Shown here: piece by piece, positions 1 to 7,833 of the stretch
Numbering within the stretch: the first letter of the stretch is position 1
Layout of the letters: every line of letters begins with the position of its first letter
Source of the DNA: an uncultured Collinsella sp.
GTDB taxonomy: Bacteria > Actinomycetota > Coriobacteriia > Coriobacteriales > Coriobacteriaceae
Assembly (NCBI GenBank): GCA_958435945.1
Contig: CAUBIC010000017.1
Coordinates: forward strand, 1-57,331
Length of the DNA: 57,331 bases
Direction: 5' to 3'
The notes under the pieces: model-generated
The model's input: only the letters and a program-made list of their open reading frames with translations
Told to the model about the DNA's origin: nothing
Database searches by the model: none
Program-made: the position numbers and the translations under genes

Positions 1-37
1 CGGGATTGGTCAAAATAGTTTGACTATTAGCGGCTAA

Positions 38-121
38 AATCGCCCGGCGCTAACACTCTCCAACAGCGCCGCCATCGTCCTCTACGAAGCCCTGCGCCAA
101 ACAGGCTTTGCCGGCATGTAA
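38..121 (+). pseudogene. C-terminal fragment of a SpoU-family RNA methyltransferase (TrmL-like)
   Basis: The plus frame ending at TAA 119-121 reads ALTLSNSAAIVLYEALRQ and then a short tail ending GFAGM. This is the usual C-terminus of TrmL, the tRNA (cytidine/uridine-34)-2'-O-methyltransferase, including the SNSAAI knot segment. The same frame has a stop at 35-37, so the open stretch is only about 27 codons. Either this is a remnant, or the gene arriving from left of the window is broken here by a frameshift or insertion; the window edge hides which. The family match comes from recalled motif similarity. Confidence 0.45.
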
Positions 122-124
122 AAC

Positions 125-155
125 CTGCCATTAGGGGACGGGGTAGAAATGGTAG
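125..155. repeat. REP-like hairpin with a GGGGAC core
   Basis: Imperfect 8-bp arms (CTGCCATT / AATGGTAG, one G-T pair) enclose a loop containing GGGGACGGGG. The GGGAC core inside variable arms is shared with seven other intergenic palindromes in the window. Confidence 0.4.
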
Positions 156-197
156 ACTTTCAAACTCTCTAGTCCTCGACAAAATGGTTTTGACATC

Positions 198-232
198 AAA
201 TGCGGCAAAGGGACAGACCCTTTGCCGCATTT
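198..232. repeat. Palindrome with GGGAC core, likely terminator of the minus-strand operon
   Basis: Perfect 15-bp arms (AAATGCGGCAAAGGG and its complement) flank a 5-nt loop. It starts 19 bp past the stop of the minus-strand gene ending at 251, where a transcript would end. Its AAAGGGACAGACCCTTT core matches the elements at 4080-4112 and 36447-36467, while the arm sequences differ. It may be both a terminator and a mobile REP-like repeat. Confidence 0.55.
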
Positions 233-250
233 GGCTACTGACAATTCACG

Positions 251-1312
251 TCAGAATTCAACTTCAAATACAAACGACTGCCGAAGTTCTCGCTTAGCTT
301 GGCTTGTCAGGCTCGAATTCGCCCTTATGTTCAGCTTGCTGCATGCCTCATCGATAGCCATAGCAAGCGATACGGACATGGTCATGGTCGTCTCGCTTTT
401 CAATTCAACCCGATAACTCTTCGCCTTGTTTTTATCCTCTCCACCGCATCTCGTTTCGATTAACAAGAGAATGTCAGAGTCATGGGCATACCAATGGAGT
501 TCAGGGCGCTGTGGAACCATGTCTCCCTCGAATTCCTGTGTAAACAGGATTTTCTTCTCATTTCTCGTTAAATCGCTCAAAGAGCCGTTGATTCGAGCCG
601 AGCCTTTCTTTCCCGCTTTGGCATTCCCCTTAACCTGGTGGCCTCTCCGAGTTTCCTCGTACTCCGTCACCTCCAACTTGCAGCGCTTCGCGCCAAGCAT
701 GAACGCAATCCGTCTCAACTCGGCCATCTTGTCTTGTTGCATGGTTGCGAAATAGGAGTCTAGATCAACAAAGCGAGACCGATCAAAAGCATCTATGTAA
801 TATGTGGAATAAAGAGATGGTTTAGGGTAGAAAGACAGCTCGCTATCCCCAATTGCTTCGCGGTACAAATTGAAAATCTGCGTGCCCTTAACAGTATCCA
901 ACCAACCAATAGCATCCCTACAGACATCGATGCCCCGACGCTCATTTCCGTCAACAATTCGAATCATGTTCGGCAAATGGAATGAAGGGCTCTGATAGAT
1001 CTCTTTGGTTACAGGCCTGTACCTATTGAGCTGTTGCTGGTATGCCCAATCGTTGACGGCGTCACCAATATCCGCAGCAGCACCTGCTGCACCATCGGCC
1101 GCATCAGCAATAGCCGCCAAGGCGTCATCGACCATCGGAGTTGCAGCACGCATTGCGCCATCGGCAACTTTCTGTACGGTTGCAACCGCGCCCGCCATCG
1201 CGCTTCCGGCGCCATCAACCAACCCGGCAGCGGCCTTACGGATATCAAAACTCTGCTTATGTCGCGACAGCTCCTCCCTTTCGACAACAGCTAGATCGTC
1301 TTTATCCTCCAT
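251..1312 (-). CDS. Hypothetical protein with Ala-rich N-terminal segment
   Basis: 353 residues, no family recognised. Residues about 25-100 are extremely rich in Ala and Gly with regularly placed Asp and Val, suggesting a long amphipathic helix or a peripheral membrane segment, with no clear signal peptide or hydrophobic helix. The rest is mixed alpha/beta and charged. The ATG has a strong TAGGAGG box that overlaps the TAG stop of the upstream DUF4230 gene (9 bp between stop and start), so the two are almost certainly co-translated. The pairing suggests a membrane-associated partner of the DUF4230 protein; that is inference only. Confidence 0.75.
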   Translation of the reverse strand: MEDKDDLAVVEREELSRHKQSFDIRKAAAGLVDGAGSAMAGAVATVQKVADGAMRAATPMVDDALAAIADAADGAAGAAADIGDAVNDWAYQQQLNRYRPVTKEIYQSPSFHLPNMIRIVDGNERRGIDVCRDAIGWLDTVKGTQIFNLYREAIGDSELSFYPKPSLYSTYYIDAFDRSRFVDLDSYFATMQQDKMAELRRIAFMLGAKRCKLEVTEYEETRRGHQVKGNAKAGKKGSARINGSLSDLTRNEKKILFTQEFEGDMVPQRPELHWYAHDSDILLLIETRCGGEDKNKAKSYRVELKSETTMTMSVSLAMAIDEACSKLNIRANSSLTSQAKRELRQSFVFEVEF

Positions 1313-1321
1313 AGTGACCTC

Positions 1322-1993
1322 CTATTTCCGATAGTCGAAATCAACCGTATATTCATCGCCAAATGCCGAGTTGAACATCGCACGGATATTTGCTTCGGCG
1401 TTCACTCGAGCCTCTTCGAGCAGCTTGCCATCCTTGATGGCCTCGCTTTCACTCCGCTCCTTGCACTGCGCTTCAAACGCCGTGACGTCTTTGACCTCAA
1501 TGGGATTGAGGATGTTGTTGCGTTCCTCGAGAGCACCCGACTTATTCATATCCGGCGTGTTCGAAATTACATAAGGCTCATCCATCGCAATGGTCAGCTT
1601 TTTCTTGTTTGTATGTATCTCTGCCGTCTCGAGATTCACACCCGCCTTAATGGTTCCCACATAGCGATACCAAAAGCTGTTTTCCGTAAACGGGATATCA
1701 AACCAATCGAAGAACCTCTTGGTATCCGTCACCTTATCGACAATCGCATAGTTCTGCGATGCAGAAACCATCTCGTTCTGGGAAGCGATGCGTTCAAACA
1801 CGACCGACGGGGAAAGCGTATTGGGGGTCGTTTCTTTCGCGCCCGCAACTTTGCCGTTATTAAAGATGGTAATGAAAAGTACAGCCACAATCACTCCACC
1901 AAGCGCCAGGCCCGCAAAGAATACCTTGGGCTTTGTCAGGATTCTCCCGAGTTTCGCTTTCAGCGCCCCCATGCCTTCCTCTATCTCATCCAT
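1322..1993 (-). CDS. DUF4230-type membrane-anchored protein
   Basis: 223 residues: a short cytoplasmic N-terminus, one hydrophobic helix at about 24-43, then an extracytoplasmic domain of about 175 residues. The pattern of an Asn/Ser-rich linker, a YAIVDKVTDTKRF strand and the C-terminal segment with conserved Glu/Arg helices ending in a charged tail fits DUF4230 proteins, whose biochemical role is unknown. An AAAGGA box precedes ATGGATGAG. Transcribed with the Ala-rich gene downstream; the FxLYD lipoprotein upstream is separated by a terminator, so they may be distinct units that act in the same cell-envelope context. Family assignment from memory. Confidence 0.7.
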   Translation of the reverse strand: MDEIEEGMGALKAKLGRILTKPKVFFAGLALGGVIVAVLFITIFNNGKVAGAKETTPNTLSPSVVFERIASQNEMVSASQNYAIVDKVTDTKRFFDWFDIPFTENSFWYRYVGTIKAGVNLETAEIHTNKKKLTIAMDEPYVISNTPDMNKSGALEERNNILNPIEVKDVTAFEAQCKERSESEAIKDGKLLEEARVNAEANIRAMFNSAFGDEYTVDFDYRK

Positions 1994-2151
1994 CCCCTAT
2001 TCCTTTCAAAATCCCTGTTATTTAAGAAACTGCCGTGGGTTATACCTCATGCCTTAATTGTCGTTTTCAGCATGTCTTTAGACGAGGGCAGTTGTTTGCA
2101 ATCCGATATAATACACATTCGTTCGCGGCACTTGTTGTTCAATAATTGGCA

Positions 2152-2193
2152 TAAAACGGGCAGGTCAACCATTCATTGCCGATTAACCCGCCC
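2152..2193 (-). terminator. Rho-independent terminator after the FxLYD lipoprotein gene
   Basis: Read on the minus strand, GGGCGGGTTAA pairs with TTGACCTGCCC (11 bp including two G-U pairs) around a 14-nt loop and is followed by GTTTTA. It starts 15 bp after the lipoprotein stop and separates that gene from DUF4230. Confidence 0.65.
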
Positions 2194-2207
2194 CTTCCGT
2201 GCAGAAC

Positions 2208-3023
2208 TTATTTATTTACATCGTAGCTGGAAACAGATGCGACAACGCGCGCAGCGTCAACATCGGACATTGCCTCGAACTTGACTTTCTCACCCGGCGC
2301 CCACGAAGAAGTGTCCGCATAGGTCTCCTCCGCTTTGATGTCATCTGCATCATAGAGAGCAAGTGTCAGGCTGACGTTAGAGAACGATATACCAGAGGTG
2401 TTCTCAACTACCGCCGTATACGTATACAGGCCGTAACCGTCATCCGATTTTTCGAAATTTGCTCCCTGAATCAAACTGTTGATGGCATCCTCGTAGCGGG
2501 TCTTCTCTGCTACGGACTTTCCATTCTTAATTAAGTCGTTGAAATCATCCTTGTATTTCTCCCCGACTTCCAGCCCGTAATTATCAACAAGCTTTTTGAG
2601 CTGCGCAGACCGCTTATCGTAGACCTTATTCCACTCTTCGTAATAATCCGAAGACGATTGCGAGTAATCCTCGGTCACTTTAAGCTGGTCATCAAGCAGA
2701 TTCAGATACGTGATTACGTCCTGTTGCATCTTGGAATCCTTAAACCTAGCGTTCTTGAGTTCCTTGTCGTTCTTGATTTCGGCCTCAATAGCTTCCTGGA
2801 TATTCTCGGTTGAATGAGGATCATCATCGTTTGCATTAGATTCAATGACGTCGGACCTTCTCTCAAACCCGGCGGCGATAACATTCATCGCCTTATCGTC
2901 GACATATTTCGACTTTGCAGCGTTTGCATCATTCTGTGAACAGGCCGAGATGAATCCTAGAGAACAGATAAGTAGGACAAGCAAGCCCATCATAGGCTGC
3001 TTTTTAGTAGTATTTCGTTTCAC
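2208..3023 (-). CDS. Lipoprotein with FxLYD domain
   Basis: 271 residues. A basic N-terminus and hydrophobic core lead to the lipobox FISAC, so Cys28 would be lipidated and the protein held on the outer face of the membrane. The middle (about 45-180) is charged, Lys/Glu/Asp-rich and probably helical. The C-terminal 75 residues resemble an FxLYD beta-sandwich: VVENTSGISFSNVSLTLALY, then a Trp-Ala-Pro-Gly-Glu turn. FxLYD domains occur in secreted and lipoproteins of Gram-positive bacteria, function unknown. The start is GTG at 3023 with AAGGGA 8 nt upstream. Confidence 0.75.
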   Translation of the reverse strand: MKRNTTKKQPMMGLLVLLICSLGFISACSQNDANAAKSKYVDDKAMNVIAAGFERRSDVIESNANDDDPHSTENIQEAIEAEIKNDKELKNARFKDSKMQQDVITYLNLLDDQLKVTEDYSQSSSDYYEEWNKVYDKRSAQLKKLVDNYGLEVGEKYKDDFNDLIKNGKSVAEKTRYEDAINSLIQGANFEKSDDGYGLYTYTAVVENTSGISFSNVSLTLALYDADDIKAEETYADTSSWAPGEKVKFEAMSDVDAARVVASVSSYDVNK

Positions 3024-3184
3024 GACTATTTCCCTTCGATTGACGTTAAGACTTATAGCCCCTCGCCAAAAAGCAGACGAATTGGCAACGCGGTGGCACT
3101 ATTTGGTTCAAGGGCGTGAACTGGATAAACATCGAGGGAAGGAGTGAGCTCTGTACAATAAACTCCCCTCGTCAAAATGTCTAG

Positions 3185-3820
3185 CTAAAGAGGACGGACG
3201 GACGGCGAACGGTCAAAACCGGTCGTGTCCGCCCGCCTCCAACGATCGAATGTCGATGTGCTGACGTTCAGTAGCGTTGCGGCCTCTTGCCTCGTAACCT
3301 CACCTCCTTCGAATGATTTGATGACATCGCTATAGCTATCCGGGCGTTCGAGCGCCGGCCTTCCAAATCTCACACCCCGCAGACGCGCCGATGCGATACC
3401 CTCCGCCTGGCGCTGCTTGATGTTTTCACGCTCCAGCTGCGCCACGTAGCTCAAGATCTGGAGGACAAGATCCGCCATGAATGTTCCCGTGATGCCGTCG
3501 AGTTGCTCGCGTGTATCGAGCAGAGGCATATCAAGCACCACGATGGCAGCATGCCTATCCACCGTGATGCGTCGCCATTCATCGAGGACTTCACGATAAT
3601 TACGACCCAAACGATCGATACTTTTGATCACGAGAACGTCGCCCTCGCGCAACCTGCGAAGAAGCCGCTGGTACTGAGGACGCTTAAAGTCCTTACCGCT
3701 TGCCTTGTCAGCGTAAATCTGGTCCCGTTGAACGGGAAACCTTCCCAATGCGTCTAACTGGCGGTCCAAGTTCTGATCCGCAGATGAGACACGCGCATAC
3801 CCAAAGATTCGATTGTCCAT
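3185..3820 (-). CDS. Small serine recombinase (resolvase/invertase family)
   Basis: 211 residues. An N-terminal resolvase domain opens with FGYARVSSADQNLDRQ, with nucleophile Ser12; residues such as the Arg pair in SIDRLGRNYREVL fit the catalytic pocket. A long E helix (about 103-136) precedes a C-terminal helix-turn-helix, TRQEAATLLNVSTSTFDRWR. The architecture matches Tn3/Hin-type enzymes that cut and rejoin DNA at short dyad sites. No transposase or partner gene lies next to it, so it may be a genomic resolvase or invertase, or a leftover of a mobile element. An unusual 10-bp-phased repeat array lies 145 bp upstream of its start. Confidence 0.9.
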   Translation of the reverse strand: MDNRIFGYARVSSADQNLDRQLDALGRFPVQRDQIYADKASGKDFKRPQYQRLLRRLREGDVLVIKSIDRLGRNYREVLDEWRRITVDRHAAIVVLDMPLLDTREQLDGITGTFMADLVLQILSYVAQLERENIKQRQAEGIASARLRGVRFGRPALERPDSYSDVIKSFEGGEVTRQEAATLLNVSTSTFDRWRRADTTGFDRSPSVRPL

Positions 3821-3965
3821 AATTGCCCCTATCGGCCGCCTCCTGGCAGCATCGGCTCAAACGAGAGCCCACTCACTATAGGGCGTGCAAATTCCGCGAA
3901 TGGGCTGAGGCCATTTTGGCCCTCAGACACAAGCTATTCAAGCGCCGTGCCGACAACGCGCTCGC

Positions 3966-4045
3966 TTTTAACTGTGATTAACTGTTTTTAACCAGAATTA
4001 ACTGCTTTTAACTGAGATTAACTGCTTTTAACCAGAATTAACCGA
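3966..4045. repeat. Eight tandem 10-bp repeats (nnTTAACYGn)
   Basis: The 80 bp break into eight contiguous decamers, each carrying TTAAC at the same place: TTTTAACTGT, GATTAACTGT, TTTTAACCAG, AATTAACTGC, TTTTAACTGA, GATTAACTGC, TTTTAACCAG, AATTAACCGA. Decamers 1-4 and 5-8 form a 40-bp higher-order repeat. One copy per helical turn places every motif on one DNA face, as in cooperative protein-binding arrays. It lies between the recombinase and the terminator of the UvrA-like gene. Confidence 0.85.
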
Positions 4046-4079
4046 AACAGAAAACCGTGATGCCGACAGTCTTTGCCGG

Positions 4080-4112
4080 AATGTGACAAAGGGACAGCCC
4101 CTTTGTCACATT
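4080..4112 (-). terminator. GGGAC-core palindrome, likely terminator of the UvrA-like operon
   Basis: Perfect 14-bp arms (AATGTGACAAAGGG and its complement) with a 5-nt loop, starting 3 bp past the stop of the minus-strand gene ending at 4116. It shares its core and most of its arms with 36447-36467. Confidence 0.6.
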
Positions 4113-4115
4113 CGG

Positions 4116-6629
4116 TTATAGGTAGCGGCCGGTGATACTTGCGGAGCAGGCTGCGATGTCGCCCGGCGTGCCGGTGCAGACGATTTGCCCGCCCGCATCG
4201 CCACCGCCTGGGCCCATGTCGATCACGTAATCGGCGTTACGGATAAGGTCGAGGTCGTGCTCGATCACGATAACCGTGGCGCCCTTGGCAACGAGGCCGT
4301 CGAACACGTTCAACAGCACCTGAACATCGAGCGGATGCAGGCCGATCGTGGGCTCGTCGAACACGAATACGGCGTCATCCTGCACGCGGCCCATCTCGCT
4401 CGCAAGCTTAAGACGCTGAGCCTCGCCGCCCGAGAGCGCCGGTGTGGGCTCGCCAAGTGTGAGATAACCCAAGCCCAGGTCGTGCAAGGTCTGCAAGCGC
4501 GTCTGAACCTTCTTGAGTCCCACCGTGGCGTCGAGCGCCTCATCCACGCTCATGTCCATGAGCTGCGGCAGCGTAAGCAGACTCCCGTCCTTGCCCTCGC
4601 GATGGATATGCGAGGCGGCCTCGGCGTAGCGCGAACCACGGCATGCCGGGCAGACGATCTCGACGTCGGGCAAAAACTGCACGTCGAGCGAAATCGAGCC
4701 CGTTCCATCGCACGTAGGGCAGCGCAAGGCGCCGGTGTTGTAGCTAAAGGCGCCCGCCTTGTAGCCGGCTGCCTTGGCTTCGGGCGTACGGGCGAAGGCG
4801 CGGCGCAGCTCATCATGGATGTCGGCATAGGTCGCTACCGTCGAGCGCACGTTGGCACCGATGGGCGTGGCGTCAATCAGGTTGGCACGCGCAATGCCCT
4901 CGGCATCGACCCAACGCACGTGCCCCGGCAGACGCTCGCCAGCTGCCTGCGCCTTAAGCGCCGGGATGAGCGTCTCGAGCACGAGCGTCGTCTTACCCGA
5001 ACCCGAAACGCCCGTCACCGCGACCAAGCGACCGCGCGGGATATCGACTTCGAGCGGCTTGACGGTATGGATGGTATCGGTCGCCATACGGATATGGCCC
5101 TGGTCGAACATTTCGTCGTCAGCCACCTGCGGACGCAAGCGCTTGGGCTCTGCACGCAAAAACGGAGCGATGCGGCTGCCCCGCGATTGCTCGACCTCGT
5201 CTACCGTACCTGCAGCGATCACGTTACCGCCGCCTGCTCCGGCAACGGGGCCCATCTCGACCAGGTAGTCGGCTTCCGCCAGTACGCGCGTATCGTGGTC
5301 GACAACAACCACCGTGTTGCCGTCGTCCACCAGATCGCGCATCACGCCCGCCAAGCCGTCGACATTGGCAGGATGCAAGCCAATCGAGGGCTCGTCCAGC
5401 ACATAAAGCACGCCCGTCGATCGGTTGCGCACCACGCGAGCAAGCTGAACGCGCTGGCGCTCACCCGTGGAGAGCGTGGCACCGGCGCGATCGAGTGAAA
5501 GGTAATCGAGGCCCAGATCGACCAGGCGGCGGGCCGCACCCAAAAATGAATCGCAGATATCCGTTGCCATGGGCCGCATCTCGGGCGGCAAGGATACGGG
5601 CACCCCGCGCACCCACTCAATCGCCTCACCCAGCGTCATGGCCGCCGCTTGCGCCAGATTGATACCGCGCACCTGGGGCTGGCGCGCAGCCTCGGAGAGA
5701 CGCGTGCCGCCGCAATCGCGGCATGCTCCCTCGCGCAAAAAGCGCGCAACGCGTTTTAAGCCCTTATCGTCCTTGACCTTGGCGAGCGCATTCTCGACGG
5801 TATAGACGGCGTTGTAATAGGTGAAGTCGAGCGGCGTGGCGCCCTCACCGTTTTTGGGAACGTAGAGAATGTGCTTCTTAACCGCCGGACCATGAAACAC
5901 GATGTCGCGCTCTTGAGGCGTAAGCTGGTTAAACGGCACGTCGGTGCGTACGCCCATCTCGCCTGCCACCTGCTTCATCAGATCCCACATAAGCGTGCCC
6001 CAGGGAAGCACCGCGCCTTCGTTGATGGTCTTTGACTCGTCGGGCACCAGGCTCGCCTCGTCCACCTCACGCATGACACCGGTGCCGCCGCAGGTGGGAC
6101 ACGCACCGCCGCTATTGAAAGCCAAATCCTCGGCACTCGGCGCGTAGAACTCGCGGCCGCATGTCGGACACGTGAGCGACAGGCCCGCAGCCACGTTAAG
6201 GCTCGGCTCCACACGCGCCCCGCAATGCGGGCACACGTGCTGGGCGCAGCGGCTAAAGAGCAGACGCAGGCTATTGTTGAGCTCGGTCATGGTGCCAAAG
6301 GTGGAACGCACGCCCGGCACGCTGGGGCGCTGATGCAATGCAAGCGCCGCCGGCACGTGCAGCACCTCGTCCACCTGGGCGTGTTCGGCCTGCGTCAGGC
6401 GACGGCGAGTATAGGTGCTGAGTGCTTCCAAGTAGCGACGCGAGCCCTCGGCATAAAGAACCCCCAGCGCCAGCGAACTCTTACCCGAACCCGATACGCC
6501 GGCAATGCCCACAAGCCTTCCCAGCGGAATATCGATATCGATGTCCTTGAGGTTGTGTACACGCGCGCCACGCACCTCGATCGCCTGCGGGCTCATCTTC
6601 TGTTCCGTCACCTTTATCACCCTACTCAT
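4116..6629 (-). CDS. UvrA-like ABC ATPase (class II excinuclease subunit A)
   Basis: 837 residues with two ABC cassettes. The first Walker A is GVSGSGKSS at 44-52 and its signature is LSTGERQR; the second half has GVSGSGKTT and LSGGEAQR, with DEPTIGLHP. Several Cys pairs (CPHCG, CPTCG, CPTCDGTG, CPACRG) are the zinc modules typical of UvrA. It is about 100 residues shorter than housekeeping UvrA (about 940), as in class II UvrA paralogs that lack the UvrB-binding insertion and are linked to DNA-lesion or drug tolerance. The start ATG lies inside the last codons of the upstream ATPase gene (8-nt overlap, ATGAGTAG), so translation is coupled. Another ATG 11 codons on is possible. Confidence 0.9.
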   Translation of the reverse strand: MSRVIKVTEQKMSPQAIEVRGARVHNLKDIDIDIPLGRLVGIAGVSGSGKSSLALGVLYAEGSRRYLEALSTYTRRRLTQAEHAQVDEVLHVPAALALHQRPSVPGVRSTFGTMTELNNSLRLLFSRCAQHVCPHCGARVEPSLNVAAGLSLTCPTCGREFYAPSAEDLAFNSGGACPTCGGTGVMREVDEASLVPDESKTINEGAVLPWGTLMWDLMKQVAGEMGVRTDVPFNQLTPQERDIVFHGPAVKKHILYVPKNGEGATPLDFTYYNAVYTVENALAKVKDDKGLKRVARFLREGACRDCGGTRLSEAARQPQVRGINLAQAAAMTLGEAIEWVRGVPVSLPPEMRPMATDICDSFLGAARRLVDLGLDYLSLDRAGATLSTGERQRVQLARVVRNRSTGVLYVLDEPSIGLHPANVDGLAGVMRDLVDDGNTVVVVDHDTRVLAEADYLVEMGPVAGAGGGNVIAAGTVDEVEQSRGSRIAPFLRAEPKRLRPQVADDEMFDQGHIRMATDTIHTVKPLEVDIPRGRLVAVTGVSGSGKTTLVLETLIPALKAQAAGERLPGHVRWVDAEGIARANLIDATPIGANVRSTVATYADIHDELRRAFARTPEAKAAGYKAGAFSYNTGALRCPTCDGTGSISLDVQFLPDVEIVCPACRGSRYAEAASHIHREGKDGSLLTLPQLMDMSVDEALDATVGLKKVQTRLQTLHDLGLGYLTLGEPTPALSGGEAQRLKLASEMGRVQDDAVFVFDEPTIGLHPLDVQVLLNVFDGLVAKGATVIVIEHDLDLIRNADYVIDMGPGGGDAGGQIVCTGTPGDIAACSASITGRYL

Positions 6630-7740
6630 GCCATAAAATGCAGTCGCAGATATACTCGCCCAGCATGGGCACGGTAAACCGGACGAGGCCGTATCCGGCA
6701 GCCTCGATGACGCGCTCGCGAATCAGGCTTGCGCGATATTTGCTCGCCCAACTCTGAGTATGGTCGCAGCGCTCAATGATATCCGCCATACGCGTCGGTT
6801 TACCCTCGTCAACCGCCATGGCCTCGATAAAGAGGCGTTGCGGACTGCGCAATCCATAATACAGGGGCGCGTCGACCGCTTCGTAGAACTCGGAGACGGC
6901 ATCCGCATGGCCATCCTCGACATCGCACCTTTCAATGACCTGCGAGCCACGCCGGACGGCAGAGCGCCACATGTAATAGCCCACCAGCTGAACCATATAG
7001 GGATGCCCCATGCTTTTGCGCGCCGCAAGGTCCGCCGTCTCCACGTCAACGTAAAGACCAGCGTCTTTGACCGTCTGGATATACGAATCGCGCACCTTGG
7101 GCAAAGATATCGCCCCCAGCGTACGCTGCTGGGCACGCCGCAAAAACGTCACGCTCGGCTCTTCGAGCAGATCATCAACCATGCTGGGCAAGCCGGCGAA
7201 CACCAGCGCAAGACCGCGCTGGTCGCTATCGGACAAGCCCGTGGCATCCTGGTCTCCGAGCACCTGCTGATAGAGAACGGCAAGAGCCGCCAGCTCCTCG
7301 ATAGACGCAGATTGGGCCTCGTCAATCGCAAACAGTATGCCCTTGCCTGGACCGAGTTTCTTGAGGCGCTCGTTGACCAGCCCTCGCAACGTCTCGCCCT
7401 TTGCCCGCGCCGCCTCGACCGACATCCGGCCAAACGACGGACCGAACTCCATTGACGTCACAACGGGTTTATTCGAGCGAAGCGCGTCGGCCAAGCGGTC
7501 GCATAAGCCAAGCGAAGCGGAATCGGAGACAACCGCCCATCCGCGCTCGCTGGCCAGACGTTGCAGCTCCCGCAGGAGAACCGTCTTGCCGCAGCCGCGG
7601 TTTCCCGTAATAAGCATGAGCCTGCCCGGCGCTCCAGCGCCGTTATCAAGCCCTTCCTCGAAATCTTCGATGACCGACTCGCGACCGATGAGTATCGGAG
7701 GCCGCTTACCAGCCGTGGGCTTAAAGGGATTTGGATTCAT
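6622..7740 (-). CDS. STAND/Orc-like AAA ATPase with C-terminal winged helix
   Basis: 372 residues. N-terminal NPFKPTAGKRPPILIGR is the usual lead-in of this ATPase family. Walker A is GNRGCGKT at 46-53 and Walker B is GILFAIDEAQ (Asp140-Glu141). A helical lid follows and the last 80 residues form a winged helix containing a WASKYRASLI recognition-type segment. Relatives are annotated only as ATP-binding proteins; fold and tail resemble Orc1/Cdc6 and STAND switches, so DNA binding is likely but unproven. It overlaps the UvrA-like gene by 8 nt, suggesting a joint job in DNA maintenance. Three 10-bp direct repeats precede its ribosome binding site, probably its own operator. Its tail is homologous to the damaged gene at 55971-56439. 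Confidence 0.85.
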   Translation of the reverse strand: MNPNPFKPTAGKRPPILIGRESVIEDFEEGLDNGAGAPGRLMLITGNRGCGKTVLLRELQRLASERGWAVVSDSASLGLCDRLADALRSNKPVVTSMEFGPSFGRMSVEAARAKGETLRGLVNERLKKLGPGKGILFAIDEAQSASIEELAALAVLYQQVLGDQDATGLSDSDQRGLALVFAGLPSMVDDLLEEPSVTFLRRAQQRTLGAISLPKVRDSYIQTVKDAGLYVDVETADLAARKSMGHPYMVQLVGYYMWRSAVRRGSQVIERCDVEDGHADAVSEFYEAVDAPLYYGLRSPQRLFIEAMAVDEGKPTRMADIIERCDHTQSWASKYRASLIRERVIEAAGYGLVRFTVPMLGEYICDCILWHE

Positions 7741-7772
7741 GTCGGCCTCCTCGGATTGGCAAACCCTGGTAA

Positions 7773-7802
7773 TAGTTATACCAACTTGTACCGAGTTACA
7801 CC
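7773..7802 (-). promoter_or_regulatory. Three 10-bp direct repeats upstream of the ATPase gene
   Basis: On the minus strand the leader reads GGTGTAACTC, GGTACAAGTT, GGTATAACTA, three contiguous decamers of the form GGT..AA.T., 32-62 bp before the ATG. Helical phasing suggests a cooperative operator. A similar arrangement with a different core precedes the related damaged gene at 55908-55964. Confidence 0.55.
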
Positions 7803-7833
7803 AATAGCATACGGCAAAGGAACTGACCCTCTA

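Noticed and set aside
3868..3885. Functional T7 promoter
   Set aside because: Only the ACTCACTATAGGG part matches; the upstream recognition half is absent and no phage polymerase is here.
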